DNA from: JADCRZ01 sp041751095
GTDB taxonomy: Bacteria > Bacteroidota > Bacteroidia > Chitinophagales > Chitinophagaceae
Direction of reading: 5' to 3'
Length of the DNA: 64,000 nt
Assembly: GCA_041751095.1 (NCBI GenBank)
Contig: JBGSYC010000206.1
Span: 1-64,000, forward strand
Part shown: one piece after another, positions 50,579 to 60,310 of the stretch
How the letters are laid out: each line of letters opens with the position of its first letter
Numbering within the stretch: the stretch's first letter is position 1
Made by a program: the position numbers and the translations under genes
The notes under the pieces: model-generated
What the model was told of the DNA's origin: nothing
The model's input: the letters and a program-made list of their open reading frames with translations, nothing else
Database searches by the model: none

Positions 50579-53002
50579 TTATTTTCGAATTTCCGCCTTC
50601 AGATCTTTTTCCATTGTATGTACGATCTGCTCCATCAGGGCGTCTATCTCCATATCATTTAATGTTTTGTCCTTATCAAGAAAGGTGAAGGCTATGGCCA
50701 GCGATTTTTTTCCGCTTCCTAACTTGTCGCTTTCAAAAACATCAAACAGCCGGATACTTTGCAACCTTGCCAGATGTAACTTATGAATGGCATTTTCTAC
50801 GGCGCCAAAAGATACCGTTTTTGGCAATAGTAGTGACAGGTCCCTGTGAACCGGTAATTGCTTTGGTAATTCATCGAATATTATTTTCTGTTCCGAAGCG
50901 TTAGCTGCAATGAGTTCCCAGTTGAAATCCGCAAAGAACACCTCTTGCCTGATATCAAAGCGCTCCAGTGTACCAGGTGAAACAATGCCGGTTGTAAGTA
51001 CAGGTTTATCGCCCAGGATAGCTTCAAAACCAACATTCATAAATGCAGCTTCAGAAGGCTTTAGTTCTAAAGCAGGCAGTCCAAGCAATTGAAAAACTCC
51101 GGATATAATGCCTTTCATAAAGTAAAAGTCGGCATTGGTTTTTTTGATCCGCCAGGAGTCATCGCTCCGGTTGCCGGAGATATACAGGCATAGATGCTCC
51201 TGTTCGTGGTATTTGCCGGGACCTGAAGTGCTGTAGGTTTTCCCGAATTCATAAAACTGGAGATTATAATTTCGCCTGTTCACATTATACGCGATCGCCT
51301 GCAAGCCGGTCTCCAGCATAGAAGGCCTCATAACATTTAAACCGGCACTGAGGCTGTTCACCATTTTTACGGTGCCCGGATGGGTTTCTTCCGGAAAGAA
51401 CGCGCTGTTGGTTATTGAATTCGTCATGATCTCATTAAACCCTGAGTAGGTGAGATAATTTGCTGCTTTCTCTTTATACCTGAAATTTTCTTTTCTGGTA
51501 ACGGAAGGAGTTATTGTAATTGCTGAAGGGATTTCTACATTATCCAGACCGTCGATCCGCAATATCTCTTCCACTATATCTGCAGGGATGAAAATATCGG
51601 GCTTGCTGTGAGGAACATCAACGCGTATCTGATCACTGTTCTGTTCAACCGTACGAAAATCCAACGCTTCAAGGATCCTTTGTACCACAGGCGGATCATA
51701 TGATTTGCCGCTTAACTTTCTGAGGTATGCAAAGGTGAGGGTTACCCGGGCCCTCGGTTTTGGCCCGGGGTAGATATCAATGATCTCCGAAGCGATTTTT
51801 CCTCCTGCAATTTCGCGGATCAAAAGCGCCGCACGCTTCAAAACGTTCACGGTGTTCGATATGTCGACGCCTTTTTCAAACCGGATGGCCGCATCGGTTC
51901 GTAAATTATGCCTGAAAGATGTTTTCCGGATATCAGTCGGGTTAAACCAGGCGCTCTCTAAAAATATATTTGTTGTTGTGTCATTTACCCCTGTATGCAG
52001 CCCTCCATAAACGCCACCAATGCACATAGGTTCATCGGTATTACAGATCATAAGATCCAGCGCCGACAATCTCCGCTCTTTGTCATCTAACGTAGTAAAT
52101 AGGGTCCCTTCCGGCAGGTTTTTGATGATTACCCTGCCTCCTGTTATTGCGTCTGCATCAAATGCGTGCAGCGGCTGGCCGGTTTCATGTAAAATAAAAT
52201 TTGTGATGTCAACAATATTGTTGATCGGTCTTACCCCTATGGCGCGTAACTTTTCCTGCAGCCATTTGGGAGAAGATGCAACGGTGACTCCCTGGATGCT
52301 TACCCCGGAATATCTCTGGCAGGCGTTATTATTCTCAAGGACCACGCTGATGGGCAAATCATTGCTGTCGGCCTCAAACACATTTGTGAAAGGCGTTTGA
52401 GGGGAGATGATATTGTTTTCGTGATGAGAAAGGTAGGCGCACACATCCCGTGCAACGCCAAGATGGCTCATGGCATCCATCCGGTTAGGTGTAAGCCCAA
52501 TCTCATATATATAGTCGCAGTATGGCTGAAAGTAAGCGGAAGCTGGCATGCCCGGTTCAAGTTCAGCGGGCAAAACGATAATTCCCCGGTGATCGTCACT
52601 TAGTCCGATCTCATCTTCAGCGCAGATCATTCCATAACTTTCAATATTCCTGATCTTTGCCACCTTAATGACAACTGGTGAAGCGTTCAGGGGATAGATC
52701 GTAGTTCCCGGCGTAGCCACTACCACCTTCTGAGCTGCCGCAACGTTTGCTGCCCCGCAAATGATCTGTAGTAATTCCCCGCCGCGGGTGTTAACTTTTG
52801 TAAGCTTTAGCTTATCTGCGCCGGGATGTTTTTCACATGACACCACTTCTCCGATTACCAGGCCTTTTAGGCTTCCACGCACGGATTCATATTTTTCCAT
52901 GCTTTCTACCTCAAGCCCGATAGAAGTAAGTATGGAAGAAAGATGTTCCGGCCCCGGCTTTACCGGGAGATATTCTGAAAGCCATTTATAACTGATCGTC
53001 AT
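50579..53002 (-). CDS. pheT: Phenylalanyl-tRNA synthetase beta subunit
   Basis: Large subunit of PheRS, 807 residues, which helps recognise tRNA-Phe and edits Tyr-tRNA-Phe. The N-terminal EMAP-like tRNA-binding domain (about 40-150, with VVSCEKHPGADKLKLTKVN) is followed by the B3/B4 editing region (RMDAMSHLGVARDVCAYL), B5 with DIYPGP, the catalytic-like core and the C-terminal FDX-ACB domain (LPVHRDLSLLLP). pheS is elsewhere. It leads the pheT-coil-zapA-rny cluster. Confidence 0.95.
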   Translation of the reverse strand: MTISYKWLSEYLPVKPGPEHLSSILTSIGLEVESMEKYESVRGSLKGLVIGEVVSCEKHPGADKLKLTKVNTRGGELLQIICGAANVAAAQKVVVATPGTTIYPLNASPVVIKVAKIRNIESYGMICAEDEIGLSDDHRGIIVLPAELEPGMPASAYFQPYCDYIYEIGLTPNRMDAMSHLGVARDVCAYLSHHENNIISPQTPFTNVFEADSNDLPISVVLENNNACQRYSGVSIQGVTVASSPKWLQEKLRAIGVRPINNIVDITNFILHETGQPLHAFDADAITGGRVIIKNLPEGTLFTTLDDKERRLSALDLMICNTDEPMCIGGVYGGLHTGVNDTTTNIFLESAWFNPTDIRKTSFRHNLRTDAAIRFEKGVDISNTVNVLKRAALLIREIAGGKIASEIIDIYPGPKPRARVTLTFAYLRKLSGKSYDPPVVQRILEALDFRTVEQNSDQIRVDVPHSKPDIFIPADIVEEILRIDGLDNVEIPSAITITPSVTRKENFRYKEKAANYLTYSGFNEIMTNSITNSAFFPEETHPGTVKMVNSLSAGLNVMRPSMLETGLQAIAYNVNRRNYNLQFYEFGKTYSTSGPGKYHEQEHLCLYISGNRSDDSWRIKKTNADFYFMKGIISGVFQLLGLPALELKPSEAAFMNVGFEAILGDKPVLTTGIVSPGTLERFDIRQEVFFADFNWELIAANASEQKIIFDELPKQLPVHRDLSLLLPKTVSFGAVENAIHKLHLARLQSIRLFDVFESDKLGSGKKSLAIAFTFLDKDKTLNDMEIDALMEQIVHTMEKDLKAEIRK

Positions 53003-53732
53003 TGATTGATCCGGTTTTTTAAGGGCTCAAAAGTACACAACCTTACATACAATCATGAATACCTTTTATATTTCATTACAAGCGTCAACGCTTACAGGCA
53101 GGCACTTTGGGAGGGCTGTTGAAATAAATCCAAAATCAGCCACGATGGTTTATCTAAGCAGCATATCATAGCCAAAGCTGTTGACCATCGCCCGGCGATG
53201 CTGCATAGCTGTTAAAAGGTGCGTTTTGAAATATAGGGTTTTATGAGATTTCTGTGCCGGCAACGAATAGCCCTTCGGATGGAATACAACTAAGCTCCTG
53301 GCGTTACAGTATTGTATAATTTGCACCATGGATATAGCCGCTGACTATCCCCTGCCAGAAAATAATAAACCCGATAAAACGGGAATTAGCCACTCTGTAC
53401 TTTCGCAAACCCCACCAAATAATTTCACCTAATTCTTTTTGCACCGCATGTGTGCATTTAAACTCTTTGAAGGCGCAAAACTTTTTTAAATTGTGAAGTA
53501 ATACAATGGAGTTGTGGATATGCTCCTGAATACGGGCATAAAGTTGTGAATTGCGTGTGGACAAATATCGAATCTAGAAGTTGTTTTTTGGGGTTGATAC
53601 GGCTTTATATTCGCCCTCCTTATGCCGGGGTTCACGATCTGTTCATATTGTGATAACAATTATTTAATATGAAAGTGGTGTTCACCTGGGTGAGGCCGGT
53701 TCATTAGATTACCAAAAACTATACTCATTTTA
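53003..53732. other. Gene-free stretch upstream of dnaB
   Basis: 730 bp between divergent pheT and dnaB. An 86-residue minus-strand frame (53304-53564) has no recognised family and is not called. Two DnaA-box-like sites are visible (TGTGGATAT near 53513 and TGTGGACAA near 53556). A TGCAC...GTGCA hairpin lies at about 53450-53467. No tmRNA, RNase P or SRP RNA motif was found. Confidence 0.5.
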
Positions 53733-55289
53733 ATGGATATAACTAACCTGAATAAAGACCGGAAAAGCCGTCGCAAGAGCCCATTTGATGTCAGCTCGAT
53801 GGTTTATGGTAAAGTGCCGCCACAGGCAAAAGATCTTGAGGATGCTGTTTTAGGCGCTATCATGCTGGAGAAAGGTGCTTTTGATGCGGTTGTTGAGATA
53901 TTGAAGCCAGAATGCTTTTATGTAGACAGTCACCAGCGTATCTATAAAGCTATGCAGGGCCTGGCTCATAAGAGTCAGCCTATTGATATCCTCACTGTTG
54001 TAGAGGAACTAAAGACCAGGGAAGAACTTGACATGATAGGCGGGCCGTATTATGTCACCAAACTTACCAATGCCGTAGTATCATCTGCAAATATCGAAAC
54101 ACACTCGCGCATTATTCTACAGAAGTTTATCCAGCGTGAACTGATCCGGATTAGCGGTGAAATTATCGGCGATGCTTACGAAGACAGCACAGACGTATTT
54201 GACCTGCTGGACGATGCAGAAAGTAAATTATTTGAAATAACCAATAACCACTTAAGAAAGAATTTTGACAGTATCGATACGGTACTGGTAAAAACCATTC
54301 AGCGCATTGAAGACCTTCGACATAAGAACGAAGATATCAGCGGGGTACCTTCAGGTTTTAAATCGCTTGACAGGATCACTTACGGATGGCAGCCTACCGA
54401 CCTGATTATACTCGCGGCAAGGCCCTCGGTTGGTAAAACTGCGTTTGCCCTAAACCTCGCCAGGAGTGCCGCCCTGCACCCGACCAAGTCCACGCCGGTT
54501 GCGTTCTTCAGCCTTGAAATGAGTGCAGGTCAGCTTGTTCAAAGAATATTGAGCGCTGAAAGCGAGATATGGCTTGAAAAAATCTCCAGGGGAAAGCTTG
54601 AAGAGCATGAAATGAAGCAGTTATATGCAAAAGGTATTCAGCGCCTGGCAACCGCACCCATTTTTATCGATGATACGGCGGCTCTCAACATCTTTGAACT
54701 AAGGGCAAAATGCCGGAGGCTGAAGAGCAAGCATAATGTTGGCCTGATCATCATTGATTACTTACAGTTGATGAGCGGTACCGGTGAAAACCGCAATGGC
54801 AACAGGGAACAGGAGATCAGCCGGATTTCACGTGATCTAAAGGGGCTTGCAAAGGAATTGCAGGTTCCGATAATCGCCTTAAGCCAGTTAAGCCGCGCAC
54901 TTGAAACGAGGAAGGAAGGAAATAAAATGCCACAGTTAAGCGATCTTCGGGAATCCGGCGCTATTGAGCAGGATGCGGATCTGGTAATGTTCCTGTACAG
55001 GCCTGAATATTACGACATTACCTCAAATGAAATGGGGGAAAATAACAAGGGCGAAACGCATGTCCGCATCGCCAAGCACAGGAATGGATCACTTGAAACC
55101 ATTAAACTCCGGGCATTGCTGCACATCCAGAAATTTATTGATGAAGACGATGGGAATTTCGGAGGCGGCAACATGCCGTCCGGGGGGAACTGGAGGCCCG
55201 TGGAAGATGGTGACGGTCCCAAATTATATATCCAGGCGGGTAGTAAGATGAATGAAAAAACCTACGACGACGATGAAACGCCGTTTTAA
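53733..55289 (+). CDS. dnaB: Replicative DNA helicase DnaB
   Basis: Hexameric 5'-3' helicase at the replication fork. The 518 residues carry the N-terminal domain (PPQAKDLEDAVLGAIMLEKG), the linker and the RecA-like core with Walker A ARPSVGKTAFAL and Walker B LIIIDYLQLM, then LSQLSRALETR. The C-terminus is extended by about 40 residues rich in Gly and Asp (DGNFGGGNMPSGGN). No intein is visible. rsmE follows after 70 bp. Confidence 0.97.
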   Translation: MDITNLNKDRKSRRKSPFDVSSMVYGKVPPQAKDLEDAVLGAIMLEKGAFDAVVEILKPECFYVDSHQRIYKAMQGLAHKSQPIDILTVVEELKTREELDMIGGPYYVTKLTNAVVSSANIETHSRIILQKFIQRELIRISGEIIGDAYEDSTDVFDLLDDAESKLFEITNNHLRKNFDSIDTVLVKTIQRIEDLRHKNEDISGVPSGFKSLDRITYGWQPTDLIILAARPSVGKTAFALNLARSAALHPTKSTPVAFFSLEMSAGQLVQRILSAESEIWLEKISRGKLEEHEMKQLYAKGIQRLATAPIFIDDTAALNIFELRAKCRRLKSKHNVGLIIIDYLQLMSGTGENRNGNREQEISRISRDLKGLAKELQVPIIALSQLSRALETRKEGNKMPQLSDLRESGAIEQDADLVMFLYRPEYYDITSNEMGENNKGETHVRIAKHRNGSLETIKLRALLHIQKFIDEDDGNFGGGNMPSGGNWRPVEDGDGPKLYIQAGSKMNEKTYDDDETPF

Positions 55290-55359
55290 CGGGCTTTTGC
55301 ACTGGCGGCTTTATTTGCATTTGTTTGGCTACAGTTGCCGTTGAAATCTGACCAACACC

Positions 55360-56079
55360 ATGGCTGTTTCTCCAAATTCAACCCTGCCTTTCTTTTATGC
55401 CGAAAGCATCACCATTTCCGGTGAAGTAGTTGTTTTGGATGAAGATACTTCGAGGCATTGCACGCTTGTGTTGCGTATGAAGGCCGGCGAACAATTGCAC
55501 CTGACAGATGGCAACGGAATCCTACACACCACTGAAATTATCGATGCCCATAAAAAGGCAACCAGGATTAAGGTGCTCTCTACCGTTAGTTTTCAACAGC
55601 CAGCCCGCAGGATTTCGATTGCTGTTTCCCTGGTTAAAAATACCAGCAGGTTTGAGTGGCTCCTGGAAAAGGCCACGGAGATCGGGGTGTGCGGGTTTGT
55701 TCCCCTGATCTGTGAAAGAACCGAAAAACAGCATTTCCGGCACAACCGCATGAAAGGCATTCTCATCAGCGCCATGCTGCAAAGCCGGCAGGTATGGCTG
55801 CCTGATCTGGAGGAGCCTTGTAATTATGGGGATTGCATTACTACATTCCGGGAGCAGCAAAAGTTTATTGCACATTGTATAAACAATGAAAGGCTTTCCT
55901 TATCTGAAGCCATGAAGAAAGACCAGAGCGCCATTATGCTGATTGGCCCTGAAGGAGATTTTACGCAAAAGGAAATCGACCTGGCAACCGCAAACAATTA
56001 TACACCCGTGTCCTTGGGACAGACCCGATTAAGGACAGAAACAGCAGCATTGGTTGCGGCCACTCTTTTAATCTTATAG
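55360..56079 (+). CDS. rsmE: 16S rRNA (uracil-1498-N3)-methyltransferase
   Basis: SPOUT methyltransferase that methylates U1498 of 16S rRNA. The 239 residues match. Family features are the N-terminal PUA-like part (HCTLVLRMKAGEQLHLTDGNG), the SPOUT EKATEIGVCGFVPLICERTE and knot region MLIGPEGDFTQKEIDLA, then LGQTRLRTETAAL. It is downstream of dnaB and convergent with terC. Confidence 0.95.
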   Translation: MAVSPNSTLPFFYAESITISGEVVVLDEDTSRHCTLVLRMKAGEQLHLTDGNGILHTTEIIDAHKKATRIKVLSTVSFQQPARRISIAVSLVKNTSRFEWLLEKATEIGVCGFVPLICERTEKQHFRHNRMKGILISAMLQSRQVWLPDLEEPCNYGDCITTFREQQKFIAHCINNERLSLSEAMKKDQSAIMLIGPEGDFTQKEIDLATANNYTPVSLGQTRLRTETAALVAATLLIL

Positions 56080-56102
56080 AGAGAACTTACTTGCCGGATT
56101 TG

Positions 56103-56915
56103 TTATTTAGCCATGTCTGAATATTCATCCACGGGTTCTTTTTCTAAACGCGGTGCGCGAAGTTCAACAGGCTTAGGGCTTTTCGCCTCCCTTTTGCGCA
56201 TCCACATATTAAGCATTTCCACGCTGAAAGAGAAAGCCATGGCAAAGTAGACGTAATTTTTCAGGTGCAGGTCATGCGCTCCTTCCGCGTCCCAGCCTTC
56301 AACAATCAACACAACACCGATCATTACCAGAAAAGAAAGGGCAAGCATTTTTAGTGTAGGGTGTTTGTGAATGAAGTCGCTGATGCGTTTTGAGAATAAG
56401 AACATAATAATCATGGCAATAACAACAGCAATGATCATTACCTCTATCCTGCGAGCCATGCCGACTGCAGTAATAATGCTGTCAAACGAAAATACCATAT
56501 CTACGAGGATGATCTGGCCGATCACTGATGAAAATTTCGCTGGAATCTTCTGCTCCATACCTGAAACGTGGTGGTCATCGCCCTCCAGTTTCTCATGAAT
56601 CTCCTTTACCGTTTTATACAGCAGGAAAAAGCCGCCTGCAAGCATGATAAGGCTGCGGAGGTTAAACCCTTTTCCAAATACCTGGAACAATTCGGTGCTT
56701 CCGTTTTTAACGAGCCATCCTAAACCGATCAGCAATCCAATTCTCACCGCCATCCCCGTGATCATCCATATTCTTCTTGCTCTTACCTTTGCTGCCGGAT
56801 CCAGCCGTCCCATAACGATAGAAACAAATATCACGTTGTCTATGCCGAGTACCACTTCGAGCAGGGTGAGTGTTAGTAAGCTTATTAAATTTTCTCCGGT
56901 TAAAAGTGATTCCAT
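56103..56915 (-). CDS. TerC-family membrane protein
   Basis: 270 residues and multiple membrane helices (from about residue 10 to 230). TerC-family members have tellurite-resistance or metal-ion roles and most have no defined function. Typical motifs are LEVVLGIDNVIFVSIVMGRL (with the acidic E-x-x-x-G-x-D-N) and FSFDSIITAVGMA near 150. The C-terminus KSPKPVELRAPRLEKE is polar. A -7 element lies 18 nt upstream of the ATG. Confidence 0.9.
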   Translation of the reverse strand: MESLLTGENLISLLTLTLLEVVLGIDNVIFVSIVMGRLDPAAKVRARRIWMITGMAVRIGLLIGLGWLVKNGSTELFQVFGKGFNLRSLIMLAGGFFLLYKTVKEIHEKLEGDDHHVSGMEQKIPAKFSSVIGQIILVDMVFSFDSIITAVGMARRIEVMIIAVVIAMIIMFLFSKRISDFIHKHPTLKMLALSFLVMIGVVLIVEGWDAEGAHDLHLKNYVYFAMAFSFSVEMLNMWMRKREAKSPKPVELRAPRLEKEPVDEYSDMAK

Positions 56916-56933
56916 GGCGAATTTTTAGTGAGG

Positions 56934-56941
56934 CAAAAGTA
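56934..56941 (-). promoter_or_regulatory. -7 element of the TerC-family gene
   Basis: TACTTTTG on the minus strand matches TAnnTTTG, 18 nt upstream of ATG at 56915. Confidence 0.45.
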
Positions 56942-57023
56942 ACATGCATTCTCTAATCATACTGAAATAATTTACGCCATCCCATGCTTACCCGTATGCA
57001 ATCGCATATTGGTTCCCAAATAC

Positions 57024-58100
57024 TTATAAGGTCATAAGCTCTTTATTTTTACGCAGCGCCGAAAATATCTTTTTTACGATCAGCGGGCCGGAATAAACGA
57101 AGCCGGTCCATACCTGTACCAATGAAGCACCGGAATCCAATCTGTCTGTAACATCTTCAGCTGTAAATACGCCACCGCTGGCAATATATGGAACTACACC
57201 ATTTGATTTCGTTTTGATATACCGTGAGATTTCTAAAGATTTTTCTTTTAGCGGTTTTCCGCTGAGGCCTCCCGGGCCGATTTTATTAATTATGGAAACA
57301 GGTGTTTGGAGGTTTTCCCTGCTGATGGTTGTATTTGTAACTACAAGCCCGTCGAGCTTTATTTCAAGCGCCAGGTCAATAATGTCGTCAAGCTGATCTA
57401 AAGACAGATCGGGCGCAATTTTGAGCAGCACCGGCTTTGTTTGCGGTTGCTGAAGGCTAAGGTTTTGCAGATGTACTAAAATCTTCCGCAGCGATTCTTT
57501 TTCCTGCAGCTGGCGTAAACCAGGCGTATTGGGGGAACTTACATTCACAACAAAATAGTCAACATCGTCATATAATTCGCGGAAGCATAATTCATAATCT
57601 TTCCAGGCATCTTCATTGGGGGTCGACTTGTTTTTCCCAATATTTCCCCCTATAATCAGTCGTGTTCCGTCAGTGGCAGGCCGCGATCCGTTCTTTTCTT
57701 TCCAGTCTTTTAATCTCAGGCTTACGATTTTTACCCCATCGTTATTAAACCCCATGCGGTTGATCAGGGCTTTATCTTTCGGTAACCGGAACAGGCGCGG
57801 CTTTTCGTTTCCGTCTTGTGGCAAGGGTGTAACCGTCCCAATTTCCACAAAGCCAAAACCCAGTGCCTCTAATTCCGTGAGATATCTGGCATTTTTATCG
57901 AATCCGGCACCGAGCCCGATAATATTCCTGAATTGCAGGCCGAACAATACCTTCGGTGAATGCGTGCGTTCAGATATATCTCTGCAGATGCTCCTTCTGG
58001 CAAAGGGCAGGCGGAACAATAATTTCAACGCGTTCATCGAAAAATAGTGAACCTCTTCCGGAGGAAACAAAAAAAGGAACCGCCTTAATAATCCATACAT
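57024..58100 (-). CDS. pyrD: Dihydroorotate dehydrogenase (quinone), class 2
   Basis: Pyrimidine synthesis enzyme, 358 residues, oxidising dihydroorotate to orotate with FMN and a quinone. A membrane-binding N-terminal helix (about 1-40) is typical of class 2. Motifs include GLGAGFDKNARYL, IGTVTPLPQDGNEKPRLFRL, NRMGFNNDGV and the catalytic Ser region VNVSSPNTPGLRQLQ. It ends in a Lys-rich tail. It stands alone between terC and the MNT/HEPN remnant. Confidence 0.96.
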   Translation of the reverse strand: MYGLLRRFLFLFPPEEVHYFSMNALKLLFRLPFARRSICRDISERTHSPKVLFGLQFRNIIGLGAGFDKNARYLTELEALGFGFVEIGTVTPLPQDGNEKPRLFRLPKDKALINRMGFNNDGVKIVSLRLKDWKEKNGSRPATDGTRLIIGGNIGKNKSTPNEDAWKDYELCFRELYDDVDYFVVNVSSPNTPGLRQLQEKESLRKILVHLQNLSLQQPQTKPVLLKIAPDLSLDQLDDIIDLALEIKLDGLVVTNTTISRENLQTPVSIINKIGPGGLSGKPLKEKSLEISRYIKTKSNGVVPYIASGGVFTAEDVTDRLDSGASLVQVWTGFVYSGPLIVKKIFSALRKNKELMTL

Positions 58101-58226
58101 GTCCTTAGCTTCTGGTTTGAAAGCCGAATGTAAGGATTTAATGATCGTGGATTTCCGGCTGGGGATTTTAGATTTATGGGGAGAAAAGGGTTACATCAGC
58201 TTCCGGTAATCGCCGCCAGCGCGTCA

Positions 58227-58239
58227 AACCTATAAGGTT
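58227..58239. repeat. REP-like palindrome, single unit
   Basis: One AACCTATAAGGTT unit, identical to those beside the RAYT gene at 9.9 kb and at 37.4 kb. It stands between pyrD and the MNT/HEPN remnant with no partner arm. Confidence 0.7.
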
Positions 58240-58362
58240 CTGGAGCTAAGGCTTTGAAGTTCAAAAAATTCGAACCTTGTACGTTGGCTGCGCTCTCCTT
58301 GACATCCCCACTCATCATGCAGTTAGACGTTTAAACCTTCTGATTTTTTGTAATTTAGCGTC

Positions 58363-58715
58363 ATGACTAAACCAGTCCAAGATAACGAAGCGCTTTTAAA
58401 CCTGCTTATCGAGCACGGCGACCAAATTCAGTCCCTTGGCGTGCAGTCTCTTGGTCTTTTTGGATCTTTTGCTCGCGATGAAGCTATTCATCTGAGAGCG
58501 ATGTTGATTTTATCGTTGACTTTGAAACCGGGAAGAAAACTTTTAGAAATCTGATGGATCTCGGTTATTTACCCGAAGACATAACAGGAAGAAAAGTTGA
58601 ACTGGTAACCAGAGCTTCGTTAAGTACATTTACAGGCCCGCACATTTTAAAAGAACTGCAGAATGTCGCGCTTATACGAGCTGGGATATCTCAGACACAT
58701 CGAAGAAGCGCTTAA
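58363..58715 (+). pseudogene. Broken MNT-type nucleotidyltransferase antitoxin
   Basis: The N-terminal frame begins MTKPVQDNEALLNLLIEHGD and has GLFGSFARDEAI, the first part of the GSxAR...DxD motif. The frame then breaks near 58490, where one base is missing. The next frame continues ESDVDFIVDFETGKKTFRN, LGYLPEDITGRKVELVTRAS and ILKELQNVALI, which is the rest of an MNT protein. Joining the two gives a normal-length antitoxin. One sequencing error cannot be excluded. Confidence 0.75.
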
Positions 58716-58846
58716 AAAACGTATTTCATTTTTCTGCCGGTAAAAGCATTGAAGATATGCTTAACAATGAAATGCTTTCTTATGCTATAATTCGTGGGTT
58801 CGAAGTTATATACTAATGGAGAATACCGGCGAGCGTTTATCCAATT
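58663..58846 (+). pseudogene. Broken HEPN (DUF86) toxin remnant
   Basis: MSRLYELGYLRHIEEALK starts a HEPN-type toxin, overlapping the MNT end as is typical for MntA/HepT pairs. The frame breaks at a six-A run (58714-58719), continues NVFHFSAGKSIEDMLNNEML and SYAIIRGFEVIY in another frame, and NTGERLSN in a third. The catalytic C-terminal R-x4-6-H region was not found, so the toxin looks dead. Family size is about 110 residues; only about half is left. Confidence 0.7.
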
Positions 58847-58870
58847 GTGCAGCAAATTGCTGCACAATTG
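58842..58870. repeat. Perfect 14-bp-arm palindrome inside the HEPN remnant
   Basis: CAATTGTGCAGCAA (58842-58855), one centre base, then TTGCTGCACAATTG (58857-58870). It is a perfect inverted repeat placed where the HEPN reading frame dissolves. It does not match the other palindromes in the window. Confidence 0.8.
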
Positions 58871-59039
58871 AGATTTACCCACCTCGTGTATTTCTTCGTC
58901 CGGGTTCCACACTGGTGGATAGTAACCAATATATACTCTTGCCGCTTTTGATGAGTGGTGAAAACAGATTTTGTGCAACCCGGTCGGGTAAAAAGTATAA
59001 TTTTGTGTAAGGTTGCATAAACAACTATTAATTATACAC

Positions 59040-60218
59040 ATGCAGGAAGCTTATATAGTCGCAGGTTACCGAACAGCAGTAGGAAAAGCGAAAAAAGGGG
59101 GATTGAGATTTTACAGGCCGGATGATTTAGCCGTGGACGTGATAAAGGGGTTACTGGCCACAATACCGCAACTTGATCCCGGAAAAGTTGATGACCTTAT
59201 TGTCGGTAATGCTGTTCCTGAAGCGGAGCAGGGATTACAGATCGGCAGGATGATCTCTGTTCGTGCGCTTGGGGTAGATGTTCCGGGCATGACGGTAAAC
59301 CGGTATTGCGCCAGCGGATTGGAAACGATAGCGATTGCCACCGCCAAGATCCGCAGCGGGCAGGCTGATTGTATCGTTGCGGGCGGAACGGAAAGCATGA
59401 GTATGGTTCCTACCGCCGGCTGGAAAACTGTGCCTGCTTACAGCGTAGCGTCGGAAACACCGGATTATTATCTGGGTATGGGCCTTACGGCTGAAGCAGT
59501 GGCAAAAGAATACCATATTTCGAGAGAGGCGCAGGATGAATTCTCCTTTCATTCTCACCGGAAAGCGATCGATGCCATCGAAAAAGGCCATTTCAAAAAT
59601 GGCATTTTACCTGTAACGGTGGAAGAGATATATCTTGATGCCAAAGGGAAAAAACAGCGAAAAAGTTATGTGGTAGATACCGACGAGGGGCCGAGGCCGG
59701 ATACGAGTGTGGATGTATTGGGTAAGCTCAAACCGGTGTTTTCAGCAGGTGGAACCGTTACTGCCGGTAATTCCTCGCAGACGAGTGATGGAGCTGCTTT
59801 TGTAATCGTTATGGGTGATCGGATGATCAGGGAGCTTGAACTAACGCCCATCGCCCGGCTGGTAAGTTGCGCCAGCGCTGGTGTTCATCCGCGGATTATG
59901 GGCATTGGGCCTGTTGCCGCTATTCCGAAAGCTTTAAAACAAGCTGGAATGAATCTGTCACAGATCGACCTTGTTGAATTGAATGAAGCCTTTGCATCGC
60001 AATCGCTCGCGGTGATCCGCGAAGCCGGTTTAAATTCCGAAACGGTCAATATTAATGGAGGGGCTATAGCGTTAGGGCACCCTTTAGGTTGTACCGGTTG
60101 TAAGTTAACGGTTCAAATCACCAATGATCTGAAAAGACTGCGTAAAAAATATGGCCTTGTTACAGCATGCGTTGGAGGAGGACAGGGCATTGCAGGAGTA
60201 ATTGAAAGTATTGAATAA
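59040..60218 (+). CDS. Thiolase, acetyl-CoA C-acyltransferase
   Basis: Thiolase of about 392 residues from ATG 59040 (MQEAYIVAGYRTAVGKA). Active-site Cys90 in NRYCASGLETIAIA, the GGTESMSMVPTAGW region, His in GGAIALGHPLGCTGCK and the final Cys in TACVGGGQGIAG. The family is beta-oxidation or acetoacetyl-CoA thiolase; the direction is not set by sequence. It is a single gene with no fadB-like neighbour. Confidence 0.94.
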   Translation: MQEAYIVAGYRTAVGKAKKGGLRFYRPDDLAVDVIKGLLATIPQLDPGKVDDLIVGNAVPEAEQGLQIGRMISVRALGVDVPGMTVNRYCASGLETIAIATAKIRSGQADCIVAGGTESMSMVPTAGWKTVPAYSVASETPDYYLGMGLTAEAVAKEYHISREAQDEFSFHSHRKAIDAIEKGHFKNGILPVTVEEIYLDAKGKKQRKSYVVDTDEGPRPDTSVDVLGKLKPVFSAGGTVTAGNSSQTSDGAAFVIVMGDRMIRELELTPIARLVSCASAGVHPRIMGIGPVAAIPKALKQAGMNLSQIDLVELNEAFASQSLAVIREAGLNSETVNINGGAIALGHPLGCTGCKLTVQITNDLKRLRKKYGLVTACVGGGQGIAGVIESIE

Positions 60219-60310
60219 GGATGGTCGCATGCCAAATCACAACGCGGGGTTAGGTACCCGCCCGAATGGAGGCGTAAGACGCACACGCTACGACCTTAAT
60301 TTTCATTGTA

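Noticed and set aside
53304..53564. 86-residue minus-strand frame between pheT and dnaB
   Set aside because: No family, no start context and unusual residue mix; treated as chance.
53570..53640. GGGGTTGATACGGCTTTAT as a tmRNA 5' end
   Set aside because: It resembles the tmRNA start, but no matching 3' end, tag or T-arm was found.
58712..59041. 109-residue minus-strand frame over the HEPN remnant
   Set aside because: It is antisense to recognisable HEPN fragments and has no family.
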